A stretch of 64,000 nt of DNA from Prosthecobacter sp. SYSU 5D2 (GTDB lineage: Bacteria; Verrucomicrobiota; Verrucomicrobiia; Verrucomicrobiales; Verrucomicrobiaceae): assembly GCF_039655865.1 (NCBI RefSeq), contig NZ_JBBYXL010000009.1, positions 62,001 through 126,000 of the forward strand. Reading direction: 5' to 3'. Under the pieces are notes generated by a model. It was not told the DNA's origin. It made no database searches and saw only the letters and a program-made list of their open reading frames with translations. A program made the translations under genes and the position numbers. Below are positions 43,310 through 51,991 of the stretch, in pieces. How positions within the stretch are numbered: position 1 is the stretch's first letter; the number at the start of each line of letters is the position of its first letter.

Positions 43310-44263
43310 ATGAAAATCGTTCTTCTTGATGCCTTCACCGCCAACCCCGGAGATGCCTCCTGGGCTCCACTGGAATCCCTTGGCACCTGTGCCATTCATG
43401 ACCGCACTCCGGTGGATGAAACCGTGGCCCGCTGTGCCGGTGCGGAGGTCATCATCACGAACAAAGCGCCGGTCACGCGTGAGATGATCGCGGAACTGCC
43501 CGCCCTGAAGTACATCGGCGTGACGGCCACGGGTTATAACATTGTGGATGTGGTGGCGGCGAAGGAGCGCGGCATCGTGGTGACCAATGTGCCGGGGTAC
43601 AGCTCGCCCGCCGTGGCGCAGCTTGTCTTTGCGCTGTTGCTGGAGCTGACCAATCACGTGGGTCATCATGCCGGAACGGTGGCGGAAGGCCGCTGGCAGG
43701 CCTGCCCGGATTTTTGCTACTGGGACCATCCCATCATCGAGCTTAGCGGCCGCACGCTCGGCATCATTGGTTATGGGGACATCGGCAGCGCGGTGGGGAA
43801 GATCGCCACGGCTTTTGGCATGAAGGTGCTGGCCAGCAAACGCGAGTGGAAAACGCCGCCGCCGGAAGGCGTGACCCCGGCCAGCATTGATGACATTTTT
43901 GTGCAAAGCGATGCCATCTCACTGCACTGCCCGCTGACGGATGCGACGAAGTTTCTGGTGAACGAACGGACGCTGGGCCTGATGAAAAAGACCGCCTTCC
44001 TCATCAATACCGGGCGCGGACCTCTGGTGGATGAAGCTGCATTGGCCAAGGCGCTCAATGACGGCCGCATCGCCGGCGCGGGACTGGATGTGCTATCGGT
44101 GGAGCCACCGAAAAACGGCAATCCGCTCATCGGGGCCAAGAACGCGCTCATCACCCCGCACATCGGCTGGGCCAGCCGGGAGGCGCGGACACGGCTCATC
44201 GCCGCCACGGCGGCCAACCTGAAGGCGTTCATGGACGGCAAGCCGGTGAACGTGGTGGGGTGA
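43310..44263 (+). CDS. D-2-hydroxyacid dehydrogenase (glycerate/hydroxypyruvate reductase-like)
   Basis: This 317-residue cytoplasmic NAD(P)-dependent enzyme has the dinucleotide fold GRTLGIIGYGDIGSAVGKIA, the substrate/catalytic Arg region LINTGRGPLVDEAAL, a Glu in VLSVEPP and the catalytic His in LITPHIGWASREART. The N-terminal IGVTATGYNIVDV matches the glycerate dehydrogenase subgroup (HprA-like). It probably interconverts hydroxypyruvate and glycerate; the substrate is an inference. It converges with a Gfo oxidoreductase across a gap filled with hairpin repeats. Confidence 0.92.
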   Translation: MKIVLLDAFTANPGDASWAPLESLGTCAIHDRTPVDETVARCAGAEVIITNKAPVTREMIAELPALKYIGVTATGYNIVDVVAAKERGIVVTNVPGYSSPAVAQLVFALLLELTNHVGHHAGTVAEGRWQACPDFCYWDHPIIELSGRTLGIIGYGDIGSAVGKIATAFGMKVLASKREWKTPPPEGVTPASIDDIFVQSDAISLHCPLTDATKFLVNERTLGLMKKTAFLINTGRGPLVDEAALAKALNDGRIAGAGLDVLSVEPPKNGNPLIGAKNALITPHIGWASREARTRLIAATAANLKAFMDGKPVNVVG

Positions 44264-44285
44264 GCCTGCGCACTGAATGTGCAGT

Positions 44286-44405
44286 ACTCAGCCTCTGATT
44301 AACCACAGATGGCGCAGATAGACACAGATAAGAGTCCCTTCAGCGAGGCGGGGTTCTGTGTCTTATCTCTGTGCACTCTGTGTCATCTGTGGTTCGGTTT
44401 TGGGC
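44286..44405. repeat. ACCACAGAT-type hairpin repeat, copy 1
   Basis: AACCACAGATG (44301-44311) and CATCTGTGGTT (44384-44394) are the outer stem; the arms continue imperfectly inward (GACACAGATAAG with CTTATCTCTGTG). The copy begins with ACTCAG..CTGATT and ends with GGTTTTGGGC, as does copy 2. The ACCACAGAT hairpin family is widespread in intergenic regions of Verrucomicrobia and some other phyla, as far as I know. Confidence 0.9.
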
Positions 44406-44445
44406 AGACTGGGCTATACGCACCTGTGGTTTTTGGGGTGTGCTT

Positions 44446-44552
44446 CTCAGACCCTGATTAACCACAGATAACACAGATCAGAAACCCATGAGGAGGCTGT
44501 TTCTGTATCTTATATCTGTGCTCTCTGTGTCATCTGTGGTTCAGTTTTGGGC
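44446..44552. repeat. ACCACAGAT-type hairpin repeat, copy 2
   Basis: This is a direct second copy of the element at 44286. AACCACAGAT (44460-44469) pairs with ATCTGTGGTT (44532-44541). The loop region differs from copy 1 (GAAACCCATGAGGAGGC against GAGTCCCTTCAGCGAGGC) while the arms are kept, suggesting that the stem is what is conserved. Together the two copies fill the 314-bp gap between convergent genes. Confidence 0.9.
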
Positions 44553-44577
44553 GGGTGCATGCGCCCTCAAATGACGC

Positions 44578-45744
44578 TCAGATCTTCGGCACGTCCAGCC
44601 ACTTGCGCTGCGCCCAGCTTTGGAGGCCGAGTTCGGCGAGCTGCACGCCTTTGGCGCCTTCTCTGAGCGTCCAGCGGAAGGGGGTGTCCAGGGCGACGTG
44701 TTTGATGAAGAGCTCCCACTGGATTTTGAAGGCGTTGTCGTACTCTGCCGTGTCGGGCACTTCCTGCCAGTGGTCATAATGATTGATGGGGCTGTCCACA
44801 TCCGGATTCCAGACGGGCTTGGGCGTGCCGGCCATGGACTGGAACCAGCACTTGCGCAGGCCAACCATGGCGGAGCCGTGGGTGCCGTCCACCTGCAGGG
44901 TCAGCAGGTCATCGCGGCGCACGCGGACGTTCCAGGAGCTGTTGAACTGGCAGACGACATCGTCAGCGGTTTCAAAAGTGGCGTAGCAGCTGTCATCGGT
45001 GTCACAGGCATAGGTCTGGCCTTTTTCATCCACCCGCTGCGGGATGTGCGTGGCGCCCAGGCAGGAGACGGCCTTGACCTCGCCGAACAAATTATCAATC
45101 ACGTATCGCCAGTGGCAGAGCATGTCCACGATGATGCCGCCACCGTCGGCCTTGCGATAGTTCCATGACGGGCGCTGGGCGGGCTGGCCCTCATGCTCAC
45201 CGGTGAAGACCCAGTAGCCGAACTCGCCGCGCACGCTGAGGATGCGGCCAAAGAACCCCTGGGACTTCAGCAGCGCCAGTTTGCGCAGACCGGGGAGCCA
45301 GAGCTTGTCCTGCACCACGCCGTTTTTGATGCCGGCTTTTTCACACACTTCGGCCAGGCGCAGAGCCTCGGCGGTTTCCACGGCGGTGGGTTTTTCACAG
45401 TAGATGGCCTTGCCCGCAGCAGCGGCCATCTCCACAAACCGGGCGCGATGAAGGGTGCCGGAGGCGTCAAAGAAAATGGGATATGCGGCATCGGCGAGCA
45501 CGGCTTCCAGGTCGGTGCTGGTCTTCAGCGGGCCGGTTTTTTCGCAGCTGTGCTTTTCCGCCAGGGCCTTCAGCTTGCTGGCGCTGCGGCCGGTGAGGAT
45601 GGGATCCGGCATAAGCGTTAGGTCATCGGAAACCTTGATGCCGCCCTGGCGAATGATGGCCAGGATGGACCGGACGAGGTGCTGGTTGGTGCCCATGCGG
45701 CCGGTGACGCCGTTGAGGATGATGCCGATGCGTTGGATGCTCAT
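44578..45744 (-). CDS. Gfo/Idh/MocA-family oxidoreductase
   Basis: This 388-residue cytoplasmic protein has a Rossmann fold (IGIILNGVTGRMGTNQHLVR, IFFDASGTLHRARFVEMAAA), the EKP motif (AIYCEKPTAVETAEALRLAE) and a C-terminal alpha/beta domain (SWNYRKADGGGIIVDMLCHW). There is no signal peptide, unlike the Tat-exported homologue at 12.9 kb. It probably oxidises or reduces a sugar or sugar acid. It is divergent from a GntR regulator with a perfect palindrome between them, so it is the likely target of that regulator. Confidence 0.92.
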   Translation of the reverse strand: MSIQRIGIILNGVTGRMGTNQHLVRSILAIIRQGGIKVSDDLTLMPDPILTGRSASKLKALAEKHSCEKTGPLKTSTDLEAVLADAAYPIFFDASGTLHRARFVEMAAAAGKAIYCEKPTAVETAEALRLAEVCEKAGIKNGVVQDKLWLPGLRKLALLKSQGFFGRILSVRGEFGYWVFTGEHEGQPAQRPSWNYRKADGGGIIVDMLCHWRYVIDNLFGEVKAVSCLGATHIPQRVDEKGQTYACDTDDSCYATFETADDVVCQFNSSWNVRVRRDDLLTLQVDGTHGSAMVGLRKCWFQSMAGTPKPVWNPDVDSPINHYDHWQEVPDTAEYDNAFKIQWELFIKHVALDTPFRWTLREGAKGVQLAELGLQSWAQRKWLDVPKI

Positions 45745-45818
45745 GATGGTGACGGTGAGGGTCTCCTGAAACAGGATGGTTGAAGTTGGGTGCGGCGGTT
45801 TGAATGCCGCTTGCTTTT

Positions 45819-45838
45819 ATATATCATATATGATATAT
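45819..45838. promoter_or_regulatory. Perfect 20-bp palindromic operator
   Basis: ATATATCATATATGATATAT is its own reverse complement and stands out from the GC-rich surroundings. It lies 75 bp upstream of the Gfo oxidoreductase ATG and 46 bp upstream of the GntR ATG, a position suited to control both. FCD-type GntR regulators bind short AT-rich palindromes of this sort, so it is the probable binding site of the adjacent regulator. Confidence 0.75.
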
Positions 45839-45883
45839 GGCAAGTAGCTTTTCTTATCCTGCCCCTTCCCTTTTCCTTTCCGC

Positions 45884-46576
45884 ATGTCCAAATCCATCGC
45901 CTCATCTGCGGCCGCCGCCAGCCCTCTGGCTGCGGCCATCCCGACCAAACAGCGGGCGGTATATGAGGCGCTGCGCACCGAGATCATGAGCGGCCAGTTG
46001 CAGCCCGGAGAGGTGCTGGTGATTGATGCGCTGGCGAAGCGGTTCCAGGTCAGCATCATTCCCGTCCGCGAAGCATTGCGGCAGTTGCAGTCCGAGCGCC
46101 TGGTGGAGATCCGCGCACACACAGGCGTGCGGGTGACGCCGGTGGATGTGTCCGCTTTGACCGAAATTTTCGCCCTGCTGGCGGCATTGGAAACAGCCTC
46201 TGCTATTCACGCATTGCCCCATTTAACAGAGGTGCATTTGCAGGAGCTGGAGGTCATGCTGAAGCAACTGGAAACTGCGGCTGCCAATGGTGACACCGCC
46301 GGCTTTGAGCAGGCCAACCGGCATTTTCATCTCCTGCCCTGCCGCATCGCCGGTTTCACCCGCGCAGAGCAGGGGCTGCAATCCATCCTGGCCGAATGGG
46401 AAAGGCTGCATCGTCTGGCTTTCATCGGCACCCGGCCGCCGAGCCAGGAGCAGGCCAACAAAGACCACCGCGCCATCGTCCGGGCCTTCCGCCAAAAGGA
46501 CGCGGAAAAACTCAGCCAGTTGATCCACCGTCACAACACCTCAGCGCTGCGGCATTATCAGAAGCTAATGGCGTGA
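45884..46576 (+). CDS. GntR-family transcriptional regulator, FCD subgroup
   Basis: In this 230-residue protein the N-terminal winged helix at about 22-88 (AVYEALRTEIMSGQLQPGEV, LAKRFQVSIIPVREALRQLQ, LVEIRAHTGVRVTPVDV) is typical of GntR. The C-terminal helical FCD domain (about 95-225) has an Asn/His metal or ligand set in ANRHFHLLPCRIAG and DHRAIVRAFRQKDAEKLSQL. FCD regulators respond to organic acids and sugar acids. Divergent transcription with a Gfo oxidoreductase and a shared palindrome implies local regulation of that enzyme and of itself. Confidence 0.93.
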   Translation: MSKSIASSAAAASPLAAAIPTKQRAVYEALRTEIMSGQLQPGEVLVIDALAKRFQVSIIPVREALRQLQSERLVEIRAHTGVRVTPVDVSALTEIFALLAALETASAIHALPHLTEVHLQELEVMLKQLETAAANGDTAGFEQANRHFHLLPCRIAGFTRAEQGLQSILAEWERLHRLAFIGTRPPSQEQANKDHRAIVRAFRQKDAEKLSQLIHRHNTSALRHYQKLMA

Positions 46577-46625
46577 GGATGGATCATATGAGCACTTAAT
46601 AAAGGTTTTGCTTATCTATCCTCGT

Positions 46626-46654
46626 TTGACGGGAGGATGGCCGCCTTTTAACCT
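46626..46654 (+). promoter_or_regulatory. Promoter of the autotransporter-repeat gene
   Basis: TTGACG (46626-46631) and TAACCT (46649-46654) are 17 bp apart, with the -10-like element inside CTTTTAACCTCTGAG. It has the same hexamers, spacing and downstream CTG as the candidate small-RNA promoter at 39891-39919. The predicted 5' untranslated region is about 85 nt. Confidence 0.55.
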
Positions 46655-46746
46655 CTGAGTCCCCACCTCCAGAGACATCCCCCATTGTCTCATCCGTCCC
46701 GTTCCAAAGGCATCACCATGCCTTGTAACAACCCTGCCGCCGTTCC

Positions 46747-49700
46747 ATGAACTCTTTCCTACCAGCCATGCGCCCATTAAAGAACCTTCTCATTCTTCCC
46801 GTGATTGCAGGAAGCCTGCTGATGAATCTTCATGCGGCTGACTTTTTTTGGGATGCAGATGCCGCCATGGATGGAAGTCAAAATGGCAGTGGTGAATGGA
46901 GCAGTGCGGGCAGCCCGCTGAACTGGACTGCAGCCCCAGCCCTGACAGGCAGCAGCAATGTGCCATGGGTGAATGCCACTGACAGCATTGCCCACCTGGG
47001 CGCAGCGGACGGCTACACCAATGCGGGCACCGGCGGCAGCCTGACGCTGGGGGAAAACATCACGCTGAACCAGTTGCGCATGGGGGCACAGGCGGGGGCC
47101 TACAGCATTCTTCCGGGCGCTGGCAGTCATGGGCTGATTTTCAGCGGTACGGCTCCGGTTTTGCACAATGAATCCGCTGCGGACCTGACGCTCCAGGCAG
47201 GCTGGCAGGCGGCGGGCGGGCTGGTCAAAACAGGCAGCGGGCGCGTCATTCTGTCCGCTCCGGCAGGTGGCAGCACCGGCACTGGCAGCCTGGCCATCCA
47301 TGAAGGCGGCGTCACGCTGAATGCAGCGGATACGCTTCCCACCGGCATGGCACTCGTTTTGGGAAATGAGAATACCGCCGGCACACTGGACGTGGGTTTT
47401 GACCAGACGGCGGCGGGGCTCTCCTTTCAGAGCCGCAGCAGCGGAGCCACCAATTCGGTGACCATCGCCGAGGGCGTCACATTGACCGTCAACGGCGCGC
47501 TGATCACCGGCATTGTGGACGGCACCGCTGCCGGTGGCAGCACCCTGGCGACGATGCAGGGTGGCGGCAATCTGGTGGTGAACCATGCCACCGGGAGTTT
47601 CATTGTCTCCAGCGGGGCCAAGGCGGGCGGGAGCACCGATTTCAACACCCTGGATCTGGCCGGTCTAACCAGTTTTACAGCGAATGTGAACCGCTTTGAC
47701 GTGGGCCGCTCCACCAATGCAACCGGCAGCTTTCAGGCTGGCCGCCCATCCTCCACACTCACGCTCGCAGCCAGCAACAGCATCACGGCAGGCACCCTGG
47801 TCATCGGTGCCAACAGCCAGACCACGCTTTCAAGTTTCATGAACCTGGGCCAGGAAAACATCCTCCATACGGACCGTCTCGTCCTGGGTGTTGGCAGGGC
47901 CAGTGCCACCCTCCGGTTTGGCGACGGCCTCAGCAATCCCACGCTCATCCTGCGCGGCACTGAAGGCGGAAGCAGCCGCAGCAGTGTGACCTTGGGAGAT
48001 TCCCGCAATATCACGGCCGTGGGCAGTACTGGCGGGAGCAGCCAGCCCAATGGCATCGTCAACCTCACGGATGGAACCGTGGACCTGATGATGGACACCC
48101 TCACCATCGCCGTTGGCGGCACAGACAGCGGCTCCTTCAATGGCGGCACTTATGGCCGGGGCCTGGGCACCTTCAGCTTTGGCGGAGAGGACAGCCTCTT
48201 AGATGTGAACTCCCTCATCATCGCCAAAGCGGCCAATTCCAATACCAACGCCCTCAACACTCCGGACACCTACCTGACGACCATCGGCACCCTCAACATG
48301 AGCGGAGGCAGCCTGATCGTGAACACGCGCTTTGTACTGGGCCTCAGTGAGGATGGCGCCACTGGCAATCATCAGGACAGCAGCGGCACCTTCAACCTCA
48401 CGGGCGGCAGCGTCATCGTCGGCACGGCAGACGCCCCAGTGGACATCGAACTGGGCGATCATGACAGCGACGGCGGAGGCACCGGCATCGGGGTGCTGAA
48501 TCTGACTGGCGGCAGCATGAGCGTCTTTGGCAACATCCGCCGCGGCAGCACCGGCCTCACCAACGGCAGCCTCACCCTGGACGGAACCTCCCTCAATCTC
48601 AATGGCGGCAGCATCGGCGATGCAGCACAGCCGGTGACCCTGAGCCTGCAAAGCGGTGCACTCGCCAATGTCGGCGAAATCAATGGCGGCGGCGCTTTGA
48701 CCAAAACCGGCACCGGCACCCTGACGCTCAGCGGCAGCAATACCTACACCGGGCTCACGGTGGTGAACGAAGGACGCCTGCTGGTCAGCAGCGCCACCGC
48801 CATGCAGTCCACAAGCGGCCTCACGGTGGGCGGCAGCGGCACGTTTGACTTTGTGACCGGCAGCGGCGGCAGCCTCACCCTGCCCGCCCTGACGCTGAAC
48901 AACGGTGCCTCGCTCGGCATGGAGATGGGCAGCAGCACAGGCTCTCTCATCATCAACCCGGCAGCCGTCGTCAGCACGGATGCGGCGGCGGTGGTGAACA
49001 TCCGCCTGCACCCCATCAACGGCCAGGCCACGCCTGCAAGCTCCACGCTCATCAGCGCCCCCGGTGGCGGGCTCACCAGCAACGGAACCACTTATACTCT
49101 GGGAGCGGTTTACAATACCACCGACTTCACCGTCACACTCCAGGCAACGGATACGCAACTGACCGCCACGACCACTGCCGCCACTCCGCTGGCAAACGCT
49201 TATTGGTTCGGCGGATTCGCAGGCGACAATGACGCCTGGGCCGCCTCCGACGGCAGCACCCAGAGCAACTGGGTAATGAATGCCGACGGCACCGGCAGCA
49301 CCGGCCTGGTGCCCGGGGCGGGAACGAATGTGTTCTTTTCCGCCACCGGCGGCAGCCTGCCCGCCACGACTGAGCTGGGAGCCAGCATGGACATCTTGAG
49401 CCTAACCATCAATACCGCCACGGCGCTGACGCTGAACTCTCCCGACCACCGCCTGACCATCCATGGAAATGCGGCCATCACCGTCGCTGACGGTGCCGGA
49501 GCTGTGACGTTGAATACCATGCTGGACCTGGAAGGAACCGCCCCCGTCATCAGCGTGGACAACACCGGCGGGCTTACCCTGGCAGGAGAAATTTCCGGTA
49601 GCGGCGGCCTCACCAAAACCGGCACCGGCACGCTCACCCTGGGTGCCAGCGTAAATTTGTATTCCGGTCGCACCAGCGTGCTCGGCGGCACCCTCGCCAT

Positions 49701-51930
49701 CGGCAGTGAAGCGGCGCTGGGCGGCACCGGGGAGAACCTGGTGACGGATTACCTCCTTATCGATGGCGGCACGCTGCGGGCCATGGAATCCTTTGCCCTC
49801 GCCGATGCCAAACGCGGTATCACCCTGGGCAGCAATGGCGGGGGGATCGAGGTGGATGCCGGGAAAACACTGCAAATCCCAAATGGCCTTACCGGCCCGG
49901 GCGGCCTAACCAAAAGCGGCGATGGCACCCTGGAACTCAGCGCCGTCAATACCTACACGGGCATCACTTATCTAAACGCAGGCACCCTGGCCCTGCTGGG
50001 CGGGAATAATCGCCTGCCCGCCAATGCCCGACTGGATGCCGGCGGTAGCAGCACCCTGGACCTGGGCGGCAACAGCCAAAGTCTCTCCCTGCTCCAGTTC
50101 ACCACTGGCGTGGCTCCCACATTATTTAACATCACCGGAAACGGCGGATCTCTGACAGTCAACAATAGCGGCACAGCCACCAGCTTTACATCCACCGACC
50201 AAACCCGCCCGCTGACGGTGGACATGAGCGGCCTGTCCAGCTTCACTCACAACGGTGGCACGCAGACCTTGCGTGTGGGACTGACTGGCAGCGGACACTC
50301 TGCCCAGGGGGCTACCGCCGTGGTGACCGTGACTCTGGCACAGACAAACACCATCACCGCCGGCTCATTCCTGATGGGAGACCAAGTCGGGGCTTCCGGC
50401 GGCGGTCTCAGCAGCTTGTATCTGGGGCAGACAAACACCCTCAATTTCAGCAGCATCGCTATGGCATCCTCACGCTCCAGTGCGCTGTTGACCTTTGCCC
50501 CAGGGCTTATTGACCCGACCGTCAAAATCCGTGGCAACAATGGCACAGCAGCCCTGGGCACCTGGAACATGGGAGCCATCGGCAATTTCACCAACAACGT
50601 TTGGACCTCCACAGCAGACTTCTCAGCCGGCAGTCTGGACGCCCTCATCACCACCCTGACCGTAGGCCGCGCCAGCGGTCGTGCAGGCACGATGAACTCC
50701 ACTTTCATCATGGGCGCGGGCACACTCGTGGTCACCAATCTGAACCTCGGCCAGACCGCAGGGGCGAATGATACCTCCGGCACCCCACCGGTCCCCGTGG
50801 CCCGGACACGTGAGGTCAACAGCCTGTTTGAGCTAAACGGCCCGGGCACCGTCACCGTGACCAACCTGATGCTGGCAGACAACACCGCCACCTCCACCTT
50901 GGGCAGCACCAGCGCCAACGGCAGCCTGCTGATGCGCGGCGGCACTTTCAATGTGGGCGCGGGCGGCATCAACATGGTGACCAACATCAATACGGACATC
51001 CATACCGCGCATGGCACGCTGGACCTCCGGGGCGGCACGCTTTCTGTCGGCGGCAACATTTTCAAGAACCCCACCGGCGCAGGCCCTGCCCTGGCCACGC
51101 TGATCCTCAACGGCGGCACGCTGAACCTGAATGGAAACAGCATCGGCACGGCAGCGCGGCCGCTGGATGTCATCACGCTGCAAGCCGGTGTGCTGGAAAA
51201 CGTCAGCGAAATCAACGGCGGCGGCTCCATCACCAAAAGCGGCAGCAGCACGGACATCCTGCGGCTGACCGGCACCCACACTTACAGCGGCAGCACCACC
51301 GTCACAGGCGGCAGCCTGTTCATCAATGGCAGCCACACGGGCGGCGGTGCTTACACGGTGCAAACCGGGGCCACGCTCGGCGGCAGCGGCAGCCTGGCGC
51401 TGGCCAGCGGTGCCGGTGTCAGCCTTGACGCAGGGGCCACCCTGTCCGTCGGCGATGGCACCCTGGGCGGGCAGACGCTGCAGCTTGAAACAGCCGGTCT
51501 GGGCCAGGTCAGCTTTACCGACAGCTCCAGCACCCTCACACTGGATCTCTTCAGCCGGCCAAGTCCCGACGTCGCCGCTTTCCTGGATGAGTCTGCCAGC
51601 TCTGACCTCCTGGTCGTGGATGGTGGCATCGCGCTGAATGAAGCCCGGCTTGTCATCGCCGATCCTAACGGCATCGCCAGCACCTTTGCCTATGAAGACA
51701 CCTGGCGCATCTTTGACTGGAGCAATGTCAGCAACCTGGACCTGGGGACTGGCAGCAATGTTTTCACCATTGACCCGCTGCTGGACCTGCCCGCACTCTC
51801 CAACGGCCACTTCTGGGACCTGAGCGACCTTTACATCGGCGGCACCATCACCGTCGTGCCGGAACCTGGCCGTGCAGGCCTGCTGCTCATAGCCCTCGGT
51901 TTTGCTTTCTTCCGCCGTCGCCGCAGATAG
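46747..51930 (+). CDS. Autotransporter-associated beta-strand repeat protein with PEP-CTERM anchor
   Basis: This 1727-residue secreted protein has a signal peptide at about 1-32 (NLLILPVIAGSLLMNLHA). The body is Gly/Thr/Ser/Asn-rich and probably forms a long beta-helix. At least four autotransporter-associated strand repeats are clear: GGGALTKTGTGTLTLSGSNT (about 650), SGSGGLTKTGTGTLTLGAS (about 955), GPGGLTKSGDGTLELSAVNT (about 1050) and GGGSITKSGSSTDILRLTG (about 1490). The C-terminus VVPEPGRAGLLLIALGFAFF followed by RRRRR is a PEP-CTERM sorting signal (PEP, hydrophobic helix, Arg cluster). It has no barrel translocator domain. It is probably exported by Sec, anchored or processed by an exosortase, and surface-exposed. 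Two related halves indicate internal duplication. Confidence 0.92.
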   Translation: MNSFLPAMRPLKNLLILPVIAGSLLMNLHAADFFWDADAAMDGSQNGSGEWSSAGSPLNWTAAPALTGSSNVPWVNATDSIAHLGAADGYTNAGTGGSLTLGENITLNQLRMGAQAGAYSILPGAGSHGLIFSGTAPVLHNESAADLTLQAGWQAAGGLVKTGSGRVILSAPAGGSTGTGSLAIHEGGVTLNAADTLPTGMALVLGNENTAGTLDVGFDQTAAGLSFQSRSSGATNSVTIAEGVTLTVNGALITGIVDGTAAGGSTLATMQGGGNLVVNHATGSFIVSSGAKAGGSTDFNTLDLAGLTSFTANVNRFDVGRSTNATGSFQAGRPSSTLTLAASNSITAGTLVIGANSQTTLSSFMNLGQENILHTDRLVLGVGRASATLRFGDGLSNPTLILRGTEGGSSRSSVTLGDSRNITAVGSTGGSSQPNGIVNLTDGTVDLMMDTLTIAVGGTDSGSFNGGTYGRGLGTFSFGGEDSLLDVNSLIIAKAANSNTNALNTPDTYLTTIGTLNMSGGSLIVNTRFVLGLSEDGATGNHQDSSGTFNLTGGSVIVGTADAPVDIELGDHDSDGGGTGIGVLNLTGGSMSVFGNIRRGSTGLTNGSLTLDGTSLNLNGGSIGDAAQPVTLSLQSGALANVGEINGGGALTKTGTGTLTLSGSNTYTGLTVVNEGRLLVSSATAMQSTSGLTVGGSGTFDFVTGSGGSLTLPALTLNNGASLGMEMGSSTGSLIINPAAVVSTDAAAVVNIRLHPINGQATPASSTLISAPGGGLTSNGTTYTLGAVYNTTDFTVTLQATDTQLTATTTAATPLANAYWFGGFAGDNDAWAASDGSTQSNWVMNADGTGSTGLVPGAGTNVFFSATGGSLPATTELGASMDILSLTINTATALTLNSPDHRLTIHGNAAITVADGAGAVTLNTMLDLEGTAPVISVDNTGGLTLAGEISGSGGLTKTGTGTLTLGASVNLYSGRTSVLGGTLAIGSEAALGGTGENLVTDYLLIDGGTLRAMESFALADAKRGITLGSNGGGIEVDAGKTLQIPNGLTGPGGLTKSGDGTLELSAVNTYTGITYLNAGTLALLGGNNRLPANARLDAGGSSTLDLGGNSQSLSLLQFTTGVAPTLFNITGNGGSLTVNNSGTATSFTSTDQTRPLTVDMSGLSSFTHNGGTQTLRVGLTGSGHSAQGATAVVTVTLAQTNTITAGSFLMGDQVGASGGGLSSLYLGQTNTLNFSSIAMASSRSSALLTFAPGLIDPTVKIRGNNGTAALGTWNMGAIGNFTNNVWTSTADFSAGSLDALITTLTVGRASGRAGTMNSTFIMGAGTLVVTNLNLGQTAGANDTSGTPPVPVARTREVNSLFELNGPGTVTVTNLMLADNTATSTLGSTSANGSLLMRGGTFNVGAGGINMVTNINTDIHTAHGTLDLRGGTLSVGGNIFKNPTGAGPALATLILNGGTLNLNGNSIGTAARPLDVITLQAGVLENVSEINGGGSITKSGSSTDILRLTGTHTYSGSTTVTGGSLFINGSHTGGGAYTVQTGATLGGSGSLALASGAGVSLDAGATLSVGDGTLGGQTLQLETAGLGQVSFTDSSSTLTLDLFSRPSPDVAAFLDESASSDLLVVDGGIALNEARLVIADPNGIASTFAYEDTWRIFDWSNVSNLDLGTGSNVFTIDPLLDLPALSNGHFWDLSDLYIGGTITVVPEPGRAGLLLIALGFAFFRRRRR

Positions 51931-51991
51931 TGTCCGTGCACTGCCATCCAACTGCTTCCCGTCCTTCTCCACAAGGACACTTCCCTTTTCT

